This document shows positions 34,930 through 41,901 of a stretch of 45,624 nt of DNA, piece after piece; the first letter of the stretch is position 1, and every line of letters begins with the position of its first letter. Both the position numbers and the translations under genes were made by a program. Under the pieces are notes generated by a model. It saw only the letters and a list, made by a program, of their open reading frames with translations, searched no databases and was not told the origin of the DNA. Origin of the DNA: Bacteroidia bacterium Ga0077558 (GTDB taxonomy: Bacteria; Bacteroidota; Bacteroidia; Chitinophagales; Chitinophagaceae); contig LNFJ01000067.1 of assembly GCA_001464625.1 (NCBI GenBank), positions 1 through 45,624 on the forward strand, written 5' to 3'.

Positions 34930-34945
34930 TTAAACAATTGTTTAA
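34930..34945. promoter_or_regulatory. Perfect 16-base palindrome between divergent hutU and deoD
   Basis: TTAAACAATTGTTTAA is a perfect, loopless palindrome 45 bases upstream of hutU and 87 bases upstream of deoD. It has the form of a dimeric repressor site, but no regulator gene is adjacent, and AT-rich palindromes also arise by chance. Confidence 0.4.
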
Positions 34946-35032
34946 AATACAACATGCAACATTTAGCATTAGTGCTACAAAAGTCGTTATTATCCGATAA
35001 AAAAGTTAACTTAAAATATTAAACCAACTGCT

Positions 35033-35740
35033 ATGAGTATTCACATTAGTGCAAAAAAAGGAGAAATTGCACCCATCGTATTAATGCCGGGTGATCCGCT
35101 TCGGGCAAAATACATTGCCGGCAACTTTTTACAGGATGCAAAATTGGTAAGCCAGACCCGCAACATCTTTTACTATACGGGAACGTATAAAGGCAAGGCC
35201 ATTACCATCGGTGCCAGTGGTATGGGCTGCCCATCTATCGGTATCTATTCGTTTGAATTGTTTAATGAGTATGATGTGGAAACGATCATCCGCATTGGTA
35301 CCTGCGGTGCTTATACGACCGATCTTAAATTATTTGACCTGATCAATGTGGACAGGGCTTATAGCGAATCTACGTATGCATTGCATGCATTTGGTTATAA
35401 CAACGATCATTTATACCATGAAGGAAAAGCTTATGCTGTTATTAATGATACGGCTGAACAATTGGGGATGAAAGTGCAGGCAGCTGCAATTCATAGCAGC
35501 GATGTTTTTTACCGGGCCGAACAAGTCACCCCGGAAATTGCTGCTATCAATAATTGTGTGGCGGTGGAAATGGAGGCCTTTGCATTATTTGCGAATGCGA
35601 AGTATTTGAAAAAGTCGGCAGCTACTTTATTAACGGTGTCGGATATTATTCCTACGCATGAACAGATTTCGTCGGAGGAGAGAGAAAAGGCGTTGTTGCC
35701 GATGATGGAGTTGGCGTTGGAGAGTGCGGGAAGACTGTAA
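35033..35740 (+). CDS. deoD: Purine-nucleoside phosphorylase, DeoD type
   Basis: The 235-residue enzyme cleaves purine nucleosides with phosphate to the base and (deoxy)ribose 1-phosphate. The family marks are present: MPGDPLRAKYIA (phosphate site, about 19-30), GASGMGCPSIGIYSFEL (about 62-78), GTCGAY, VEMEAFALF (ribose and base contacts, about 178) and VSDIIPTHEQISSEERE with the catalytic Asp. Length and layout match the hexameric bacterial enzyme. It separates hutU from hutH on the other strand, and its 3' end runs into the palindromic repeat array. Confidence 0.95.
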   Translation: MSIHISAKKGEIAPIVLMPGDPLRAKYIAGNFLQDAKLVSQTRNIFYYTGTYKGKAITIGASGMGCPSIGIYSFELFNEYDVETIIRIGTCGAYTTDLKLFDLINVDRAYSESTYALHAFGYNNDHLYHEGKAYAVINDTAEQLGMKVQAAAIHSSDVFYRAEQVTPEIAAINNCVAVEMEAFALFANAKYLKKSAATLLTVSDIIPTHEQISSEEREKALLPMMELALESAGRL

Positions 35741-35753
35741 TTTTCGGAGTCTT

Positions 35754-36429
35754 TGTCATGCCGAGGAACGAGGCATCTCAGAGATTTAAACTGATTGCTA
35801 CTGTTTTAAAATTTTACCTATAATTTATTATTCTTGAGATACCTCCTTCGTCGGTATGACAAGAGTCGTTCTTCATTCGGAGTCTTTGTCATGCCGAGGA
35901 ACGAGGCATCTCGGAGATTAAATCCATTGTAAACAAAACGTTTGAGATACCTCCTTCGTCGGTATGACAAGAGTCGTTATTCATTCGGAGTCTTTGTCAT
36001 GCCGAGGAACGAGGCATCTCAGAGATTAAATCCACTGTAAACAAAACGTTTGAGATACCTCCTTCGTCGGTATGACAAGAGTCGTTCTTTATTCGGAGTC
36101 TTTGTCATGCCGAGGAACGAGGCATCTCGGAGATTTAAGCCTGAGTGCTTACTGTATTAAAAATGTTTCCTGCAATCTATTACTATTGAGATACCTCCTT
36201 CGTCGGAATGACAAGATTCGTTCTTCATTCAGTGTCTTTGTCATGCCGAGGAACGAGGCATCTCAGAGATTAAATCCATTGTAAACAAAACATTTGAGAT
36301 ACCTCCTTCGTCGGTATGACAAGAGTCATTCTTCATTCGGAGTCTTTGTCATGCCGAGGAACGAGGCATCTCAGAGATTAAATCCACTGTAAACAAAACG
36401 TTTGAGATACCTCCTGCGTCGGTATGACA
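35754..36429. repeat. Array of six palindromic repeat units (ABB-ABB)
   Basis: Each unit has a 26-base left arm with core GCCGAGGAACGAGGCATCTC, a spacer, and a right arm with core GAGATACCTCCTTCGTCGGT that is its imperfect inverted copy. Left arms start at 35754, 35887, 35995, 36103, 36239 and 36347; right arms at 35836, 35944, 36052, 36188, 36296 and 36404. Spacers are long in units 1 and 4 (56 and 59 bases) and 31 bases in the rest. Units 2 and 5 share ATCCATTG, units 3 and 6 share ATCCACTG. Thus a block of three units was duplicated with a period near 350. It fills the space between the 3' ends of deoD and the GIY-YIG gene. Confidence 0.92.
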
Positions 36430-36443
36430 AGAGTCACTTACAC

Positions 36444-36791
36444 TCATTCTCTTTTAATCACTTCTTCAGGAGGCCAACCACCACAAACAGAAGGATTAAG
36501 AAATGTCCAGTCTGGATTGGTTGTATTAATTAAATCTAGTTTCTTTTGTCTTCTCCAACCTTTTATTTCTTTTTCTCTTGCAATAGCATTGTTGATGTAT
36601 GGAAAGTATTCAAAGTAAATAAGATTGTAACAATAATATTTTCCTGCGAATGTTTGAGGCTGCCCTCTATTTGCCCAATGCTCTATTAAACGTTGAGGAA
36701 GATTATTGGTAACACCAGTGTATAGAACTGTTCGTTCGGGATTAGTTACAATGTAGATGTAATAATGGTGCTGTTTGTAGATGAATACCAT
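36444..36791 (-). CDS. GIY-YIG nuclease domain protein
   Basis: With the start at the ATG at 36791 the product is 115 residues; the extension to 36869 runs through repeat DNA. The GIY-YIG core reads YYIYIVTN...LYTGVTNNLPQRLIEH (about 10-41), with Arg in the LPQRL position, a helix EKEIKGWRRQKKLDLI (about 75-90) carrying the conserved Glu, and a final NPDW. This is the small stand-alone (YhbQ/UPF0213-like) form, close in size to 100 residues. It would cut DNA with a metal ion. It is flanked by repeat units on both sides: the array at its 3' end and a lone half-unit before its start. Confidence 0.9.
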   Translation of the reverse strand: MVFIYKQHHYYIYIVTNPERTVLYTGVTNNLPQRLIEHWANRGQPQTFAGKYYCYNLIYFEYFPYINNAIAREKEIKGWRRQKKLDLINTTNPDWTFLNPSVCGGWPPEEVIKRE

Positions 36792-36815
36792 AATTTTCTC
36801 AAGGTTATGGTCTTT

Positions 36816-36842
36816 GAGATACCTCGCTTTGCTCGTATGACA
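36816..36842. repeat. Orphan half-unit of the palindromic repeat
   Basis: GAGATACCTCGCTTTGCTCG with TATGACA is a diverged copy of the right arm of the array units, lying 25 bases upstream of the GIY-YIG start. A further trace (CGGAGTCATTGTTATGACAAG) follows at 36860-36880. Confidence 0.7.
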
Positions 36843-36886
36843 AAAAAGTCGTTTTACTTTCGGAGTCATTGTTATGACAAGAAACC

Positions 36887-38452
36887 CTAATGATCAGAAA
36901 ATCCTTCAAATCCGCTGTTCAACGATATTCCTTTGCTTGCTGCAAATTCATTCACCTTCTCTACAAACGAAAAATCTTTGATGATGCCGGATACTTTGTT
37001 GATGTCGTCGGCAAAAATTCTGTCTTCGCTGGCGAAGCCTACGAACTGCCGAACATAATCATGCGCAAATTCTAATAACGCCGAACTTTTTAACGGGCTG
37101 CGGAATTCTATGGCCTGGCAGGCCGATAATAATTCAATGGCCATGATGTACTCCAAATTATCTAATACCCGATTTAATTTTCTGCCGCTGATGCTGCCCA
37201 TACTTACATGGTCTTCCTGTCCTAACGAAGTGGGAATACTATCCGCACTGGCAGGGAAGCATAAAGTTTTATTTTCTGTAACGAGTGCAGCGGTGGTGTA
37301 TTGCGGAATCATAAAGCCGCTGTTCAATCCAACATCTTTCATTAATAACATTGGTAAGCCCCATTTTCCTTCGAGTAATAAATAACAACGACGGTCGCTG
37401 ATGTTACCTATTTCTGCGGCAGCAAAACAGCAATAGTCTAATGGTAATGCCATTGGTTGCCCGTGGAAATTGCCACCACTGATGGTATCCTGTGCATCAA
37501 AAATGATCGGGTTATCGGTAACGGCGTTCAATTCTATTTCTGTCAGTTCTTTTAAATGTAGCCAGGCATTGCGGCTTGCACCATGCACTTGCGGCATGCA
37601 ACGAAGGCTGTAAGGGTCTTGTACTCTCCCACAATCCATATGACTTTGCATGATGGCGGAATCTTGTAATAACAATCTTAATCGTTGTGCTACTAATTTG
37701 TTTCCGGTAAATGGCCGCAGGTTATGTAATCGTTCATCAAAAGGAGCTTTGGTACCGGTCAATGCTTCTAAACTCATGGCACCAATTATGTCTGCTGCTT
37801 CCAAACAATTGTGCATTCGCTGCACTGCTTTTACGGCAAAGGATAAAATGAATTGCGTACCATTGATGAGTGCTAATCCTTCTTTGGGGCCGAGTTGGAT
37901 GGAGGATAAACCAAATTGTTCAAGAACATCTTGTGCCTTGCTTCTTGTGCCTTTATAAAAAACTTCCCCTAAACCAATAAGCGGTAAGAATAAATGTGAT
38001 AAAGGTGCCAGATCACCACTGGCTCCTACACTTCCCTTTTCTGGCACCACCGGAATTACATCGTTTTCAATATGCCAGACAATTCTTTCCAGTGTTGAGA
38101 GTTGTACGCCACTAAAACCTTGTGCCAGTGCATGCACTTTGGTTATGAGCATCAGTTTGGCCACTTCAACCGGAATCGGATCACCCACTCCTACACTATG
38201 GCTTTGTAAAATTTTATATTGCAGCGTAGCGGTATCTTCTTTTGAGATTGCTGTATTGGCCAATATGCCGAAGCCGGTGTTTACACCATAAACGGTTCTG
38301 CCTTCATCCACAATTTGCTGCACCGATTGCTGGCTGGCTTTAATGGCTTGAATAGCTTTATCGTTGAGTACAGCTTTTAATTTGCCCGCAGCAATTGCAA
38401 GCACTTTAGTAACCGTAAGGGTATCAATTCCGTAATTAAAAGTTGAGGGCAT
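36887..38452 (-). CDS. hutH: Histidine ammonia-lyase
   Basis: The 521-residue enzyme removes ammonia from L-histidine to give urocanate, the first step of histidine use. The residues that form the MIO cofactor are A144-S145-G146 in GSVGASGDLAPLSHL. YGVNTGFG (55-62) and QDPYSLRCMPQVHG (about 285) are also typical, with FHGQPMALPLD. The length is normal. It is on the same strand as hutU but 2 kb away, with deoD, the repeat array and the GIY-YIG gene in between, so a simple hutHU operon does not exist here. Confidence 0.95.
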   Translation of the reverse strand: MPSTFNYGIDTLTVTKVLAIAAGKLKAVLNDKAIQAIKASQQSVQQIVDEGRTVYGVNTGFGILANTAISKEDTATLQYKILQSHSVGVGDPIPVEVAKLMLITKVHALAQGFSGVQLSTLERIVWHIENDVIPVVPEKGSVGASGDLAPLSHLFLPLIGLGEVFYKGTRSKAQDVLEQFGLSSIQLGPKEGLALINGTQFILSFAVKAVQRMHNCLEAADIIGAMSLEALTGTKAPFDERLHNLRPFTGNKLVAQRLRLLLQDSAIMQSHMDCGRVQDPYSLRCMPQVHGASRNAWLHLKELTEIELNAVTDNPIIFDAQDTISGGNFHGQPMALPLDYCCFAAAEIGNISDRRCYLLLEGKWGLPMLLMKDVGLNSGFMIPQYTTAALVTENKTLCFPASADSIPTSLGQEDHVSMGSISGRKLNRVLDNLEYIMAIELLSACQAIEFRSPLKSSALLEFAHDYVRQFVGFASEDRIFADDINKVSGIIKDFSFVEKVNEFAASKGISLNSGFEGFSDH

Positions 38453-38537
38453 AGCAGGCAGTTAAAGGCTGCAATTTAAAAGATTTGAAGCACTGTCTTT
38501 ATAATAATAAATGGTGCAACCAAATAGAGATAGCGTT

Positions 38538-38545
38538 TATCTTTA
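38538..38545 (+). promoter_or_regulatory. Candidate -7 promoter box
   Basis: TATCTTTA differs from TAnnTTTG in the last base, 33 bases before the gene at 38579. Confidence 0.4.
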
Positions 38546-38578
38546 CACTCTAATCCACAACCAAGAAAAAAAATTACG

Positions 38579-39115
38579 ATGCGCCAACTCTTACTACTGC
38601 TCCTGGTTAGTTACTTCTCTATAACCAGTATTGCACAATCCCCTGCTAAAGAATCAAACAAAGCAGCCAAAGAAACTGCTAAAGAAGAAAAAGAAGCCAA
38701 CAAGCAAGCCGCCAAAGTCGCCATCAGTGGTACAGGCTGTACGGTGGAAGTATTTTGTTTTCCCGGCCGTTTTGATGCCTATGAACTGGAAGATGGTGCT
38801 ACGGTATATGCGGATGATTGCGTTAAAGATGGAATTACATGGGGTATTTATCTGGTAAAATTAGTTGCGCCGGTTAACAATTTAGATGCAGCAGAAGATA
38901 CGGTTATTACCTACCTCGATTTTATGAAATTGGATAATGGAACGACAAGGGGTGTATATGATAAATGGGAAGATGTAGATAAAGAGAAATGGGAAGTGAA
39001 GGCCTGGACCAATGGAAAATTTATCGGTGTACTATATGTACATAGTGCCAAAGAGTTACCGGAGAAAAAAGTAGAACTGTTTCTGGAAGGTTTACGTTTC
39101 CCCGGAATGAAATAA
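38579..39115 (+). CDS. Secreted hypothetical protein (paralogue 1)
   Basis: The 178-residue product has a signal peptide (1-19), an Ala/Lys/Glu-rich linker (about 20-48) and a domain of about 125 residues with TWGIYLVKLV, DKWEDVDKEKWEVKAWTNG and a final FPGMK. The next gene encodes a clear paralogue. Compared with it this copy lacks about 17-19 residues after the ITYLDF strand, so it may have lost a loop. The function is unknown. It is divergent from hutH. Confidence 0.7.
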   Translation: MRQLLLLLLVSYFSITSIAQSPAKESNKAAKETAKEEKEANKQAAKVAISGTGCTVEVFCFPGRFDAYELEDGATVYADDCVKDGITWGIYLVKLVAPVNNLDAAEDTVITYLDFMKLDNGTTRGVYDKWEDVDKEKWEVKAWTNGKFIGVLYVHSAKELPEKKVELFLEGLRFPGMK

Positions 39116-39160
39116 TTAATAATCTTAACAACTGTTTTCTGTTTCCTTTTACCTGAATCC

Positions 39161-39168
39161 TATTTTTG
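39161..39168 (+). promoter_or_regulatory. Bacteroidota -7 promoter box
   Basis: TATTTTTG fits TAnnTTTG exactly, but lies only 4 bases before the ATG at 39173, so the transcript would be leaderless or nearly so. Confidence 0.45.
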
Positions 39169-39172
39169 CAGC

Positions 39173-39694
39173 ATGTTCAAGCATAAGACGATCTTACTTC
39201 TTTCTTTTCTAATCTGTAGTGTTACTGCTTATAATCAAAGCCTGAAAAAATATACGATCAGCAAATCAGGTTGTTCGCTTTATAATTATTGCGAAATGAA
39301 ATTTGAAATGGCGAAGAGCCAGGATTCATCGGTTGTATATACAGGAGAATGTGTGAACGAAGGAGTTACCTATGGCATTATCTGCGTTAAATTATTAAAC
39401 CCCCTTACTGATCTTGCTGCTGCGGAAGATTTGCTTATTTCCTATTCTGATTACCTGAAAGAAGGTTTTGAAATTATAAAAACAACCGGCTATGGCCGTG
39501 GTCATTTTTTAAATAATGATCAAAACACCCGTGGTATAATCGACTATTGGGAAGACAAGAAAAAAAACTTCTGGAAAATAAAAGCCTGGACGGATGGAAA
39601 GATCATCGGCTTTTTATATGTGTTCAGTAAAAAAGAATTGCCCGAAGGAAAAGTGAATGTGTATCTGGACAGTTTCAGGATGCCGGGAATGTAA
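39173..39694 (+). CDS. Secreted hypothetical protein (paralogue 2)
   Basis: The 173-residue product has a signal peptide (1-21) and a domain that aligns along its whole length with the preceding gene: GCSLYNYC against GCTVEVFC, TYGIICVKLLNPL against TWGIYLVKLVAPV, DYWEDKKKNFWKIKAWTDGK against the equivalent stretch, and RMPGM against RFPGM. Three Cys (in SGCS, NYCE and GECV) are shared and could form disulfides outside the cytoplasm. It has a longer loop (residues about 103-122). The pair arose by tandem duplication; role unknown. Confidence 0.72.
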   Translation: MFKHKTILLLSFLICSVTAYNQSLKKYTISKSGCSLYNYCEMKFEMAKSQDSSVVYTGECVNEGVTYGIICVKLLNPLTDLAAAEDLLISYSDYLKEGFEIIKTTGYGRGHFLNNDQNTRGIIDYWEDKKKNFWKIKAWTDGKIIGFLYVFSKKELPEGKVNVYLDSFRMPGM

Positions 39695-39703
39695 GGCGAA
39701 GAG

Positions 39704-39732
39704 TCGGGAGTTTAGAGTCGGAAGTCGGGAGG
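39704..39732. repeat. Intergenic AGTCGGGAG-type repeat
   Basis: Three near-identical steps (AGTCGGGAG, AGAGTCGG, AAGTCGGGAG) directly follow the paralogue 2 gene. It resembles the segment found inside hutU at 33769-33802. Confidence 0.55.
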
Positions 39733-39780
39733 CAAGACAAAAAAGGTCGTTTTTTAGTTCGCCAAAAAGCATATATCCCC

Positions 39781-39788
39781 TATCTTTG
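39781..39788 (+). promoter_or_regulatory. Bacteroidota -7 promoter box before the tRNA remnant
   Basis: TATCTTTG fits TAnnTTTG exactly and lies 13 bases upstream of the tRNA-like sequence, a normal distance for a tRNA promoter. It may now drive ung. Confidence 0.55.
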
Positions 39789-39801
39789 CCGCCTCTTAAA
39801 A

Positions 39802-39846
39802 GGCCCGGTAGCTCAGCTGAATAGAGCACAAACCTTCTAAGTTTGG
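39802..39846 (+). pseudogene. Truncated tRNA-Arg(UCU) remnant
   Basis: From 39802 the sequence folds as the first half of a tRNA: acceptor 5' strand GGCCCGG, TA, D-stem GCTC/GAGC with a nine-base loop, and anticodon stem CAAAC/GTTTG around loop CTTCTAA, with anticodon TCT. After about 39846 there is no T-arm (no GGTTCGA-type loop), no CCGGGCC to close the acceptor, and no CCA. It is thus a 5' half only and cannot be a working tRNA. The break point runs straight into the leader of ung. Confidence 0.75.
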
Positions 39847-39882
39847 GTACGGCTTCGCTTTTTTACTTTTACCGAAATTTCA

Positions 39883-40560
39883 ATGGCAATGGACGTTAAG
39901 ATCGATGAAAGCTGGAAGAATGTACTAAAAAGCGAATTCAGCAAACCTTATTTTCCGCAGATTCCGTTGCATATCAAAACAGAAAAATCACAAGGGAAAA
40001 CGATCTATCCACCAGGCAGTTTGATCTTTAATGCCTTTAATACAACTCCTTTTGACAAAGTAAAAGTGGTAATTCTTGGGCAAGACCCTTACCATGGAAA
40101 AGGACAGGCCCATGGACTTTGTTTTTCGGTACAACATGGAGTGCCGCCTCCTCCATCGCTGCTCAATATTTTTAAAGAATTGCAGGATGATATTGGGATT
40201 GAAATTCCCAACCATGGTAATCTTACCCATTGGGCTGAGCAGGGAGTGTTTCTTTTAAACGCATCCTTAACTGTACGGGCAGGTGAACCCATGAGCCATG
40301 CAAAAATTGGCTGGGCACAATTCACCGATACAGTTATTAAAACGATCTCTGCACAAAAAAAGCATGTGGTGTTTTTATTATGGGGGAAATTTGCGCAGGA
40401 GAAAAGAGTGCTGATCGATGAATCGAAACATTTGATATTACGATCAGTGCATCCCTCTCCCCTTTCAGCTTACGGAGGATTTTTCGGATGCAAACATTTC
40501 TCCAAAACAAATGAGTATTTATCAAGCAAGGGCATTGACCCGATAGATTGGTCTTTATAA
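39883..40560 (+). CDS. ung: Uracil-DNA glycosylase (family 1)
   Basis: The 225-residue enzyme (223 if the second ATG at 39889 is used) removes uracil from DNA as the first step of base excision repair. The water-activating motif is GQDPYHG with catalytic Asp68, and the DNA-minor-groove motif is [17 protein letters not shown] (about 189-205) with the catalytic His. [10 protein letters not shown] and LLNASLTVR are also family-typical. Its leader is short and carries a TACTTTTA box near 39864, behind the tRNA remnant. Confidence 0.96.
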   Translation: MAMDVKIDESWKNVLKSEFSKPYFPQIPLHIKTEKSQGKTIYPPGSLIFNAFNTTPFDKVKVVILGQDPYHGKGQAHGLCFSVQHGVPPPPSLLNIFKELQDDIGIEIPNHGNLTHWAEQGVFLLNASLTVRAGEPMSHAKIGWAQFTDTVIKTISAQKKHVVFLLWGKFAQEKRVLIDESKHLILRSVHPSPLSAYGGFFGCKHFSKTNEYLSSKGIDPIDWSL

Positions 40561-40573
40561 TTAAATAAATGTT

Positions 40574-41167
40574 ATGCTGATCCCCCATGATTTAATATTG
40601 GAAACAGACAAAGTGTTGTTGCGGCCTATTGAAGAAAATGATTATGCAGCTTTTCTTGCATTAGCGAAACAAGATTATGATATGTGGTATTATTTCTCCT
40701 ACCACCTTGGTGATGAAGCACAATTAAAAACCTGGATGGAGATGGCTTCTGCAGATAAGAAAGCAGAAACCCGTCGCCCATTTACCATTATAGAAAAAGC
40801 TACGGGCAACATTGCCGGTAGCAGCAGCATCGGCAATATCTCTTATCATGATCTGCGTTTTGAAATCGGCTGGAGCTGGCTTGGCCAAGACTATCGCAGC
40901 AGCGGCATCAACCTCCATGCTAAATTTTTAATGATGAACTATGCGTTTGAAAAATTAAACTTTGAACGGGTAGAATTTAAAACAGATGTAGAAAATGCAA
41001 GAGCCAGAAAAGGATTAGAGAAAGTGGGTGGCAATGAAGAAGGCATTTTGCGCAGCCATATGACCATGTGGAATAATCGCCGCCGTACTTCCATTTATTA
41101 CAGCGTATTAAAAAATGAGTGGCCGCAATTAAAACAAACTATTTTTAGTGATATAAAAAATTTATGA
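40574..41167 (+). CDS. GNAT-family N-acetyltransferase
   Basis: The 197-residue protein is of the RimJ/RimL-like type: LRPIEENDYAAF (about 16-27), FEIGWSWLGQDYRSSGIN (about 96-113, covering the acetyl-CoA loop with a variant of Q/RxxGxG/A), and NFERVEFKTDVENARARKGLEKVG (about 130-152). It moves an acetyl group from acetyl-CoA to an amine of unknown identity. Its stop overlaps the next gene's start by 4 bases (ATGA), and it begins 13 bases after ung, so the three form an operon. Confidence 0.88.
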   Translation: MLIPHDLILETDKVLLRPIEENDYAAFLALAKQDYDMWYYFSYHLGDEAQLKTWMEMASADKKAETRRPFTIIEKATGNIAGSSSIGNISYHDLRFEIGWSWLGQDYRSSGINLHAKFLMMNYAFEKLNFERVEFKTDVENARARKGLEKVGGNEEGILRSHMTMWNNRRRTSIYYSVLKNEWPQLKQTIFSDIKNL

Positions 41168-41901
41168 CCATCCTAAAAAATATATTCGGACGCATTTGGG
41201 CAGTATGGGGCATACTAAGTTTTGTTGGTACATTCCTTATTGTTTTTATTCCAACGATGTGCACTTACCTGATACCCGATCCAAAAGGTTCCGACATCTT
41301 TATTAAAATGTCGAGAATATGGATGCGGGTCTGGCTCACCTTAGTTGCCTGCCCGTTGACAGTAAAAGGCCGTGAAAATTTTGCTACAGGTAAAGCCTAT
41401 ATCGTAACCTGTAATCATAATTCATTATTGGATATTCCTATTTCCTGCCCTTTTATTCCCGGGCCAAATAAAACCATTGCTAAAACATCATTTACAAAAG
41501 TGCCCTTGTTTGGTTGGTTTTATAGAAAGGGCTCTGTGTTAGTAGATAGAAAAAGTGAAATAAGCAGGCGAAAAAGTTTTGAGGAAATGAAACAGGTATT
41601 AGCAATGGGTATGCACATGTCTATTTATCCCGAAGGCACCCGCAACAGAACAAAAGAGCCATTAAAGAAATTCTATGACGGAGCTTTTAAATTAGCCACT
41701 ACTACGGGCAATGCTGTTATACCTGCTGTGATCTTTAACACCAAAAAAGCATTGCCGGTAAATAAACCGTTCTACTTTTTGCCACATAAATTAGAGATAC
41801 ATTTTCTTGGACCCATTGAAACAGGAAATTTAAACTCCGACCAATTAAAAGAAATTGTATTTACAACTATGCAGAATTACTATCTGCAACATCAACCTTA
41901 A
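41164..41901 (+). CDS. 1-acyl-glycerol-3-phosphate acyltransferase (PlsC-like)
   Basis: The 245-residue membrane protein has an N-terminal helix (about 12-36). The PlsC acyltransferase block carries the catalytic NHNSLLD (HxxxxD, about 79-85), the FYRKGSVLVDR region (about 118) and YPEGTRNR (substrate binding, about 157-164). It makes phosphatidic acid from lysophosphatidic acid in phospholipid synthesis; other acyl acceptors are possible within the family. It is translationally coupled to the acetyltransferase. Its stop shares the TTAA at 41898-41901 with the stop of lptD on the other strand. Confidence 0.92.
   Translation: MTILKNIFGRIWAVWGILSFVGTFLIVFIPTMCTYLIPDPKGSDIFIKMSRIWMRVWLTLVACPLTVKGRENFATGKAYIVTCNHNSLLDIPISCPFIPGPNKTIAKTSFTKVPLFGWFYRKGSVLVDRKSEISRRKSFEEMKQVLAMGMHMSIYPEGTRNRTKEPLKKFYDGAFKLATTTGNAVIPAVIFNTKKALPVNKPFYFLPHKLEIHFLGPIETGNLNSDQLKEIVFTTMQNYYLQHQP

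Noticed and set aside
35754-36429. Repeat array as a CRISPR
   Set aside because: Arms are inverted within each unit, spacers are near-identical between units and fall in only two length classes, and no cas genes are present.
39802-39882. Complete tRNA-Arg, possibly with an unusual variable arm or intron
   Set aside because: No T-arm, no acceptor 3' strand and no CCA could be found downstream before the ung start.
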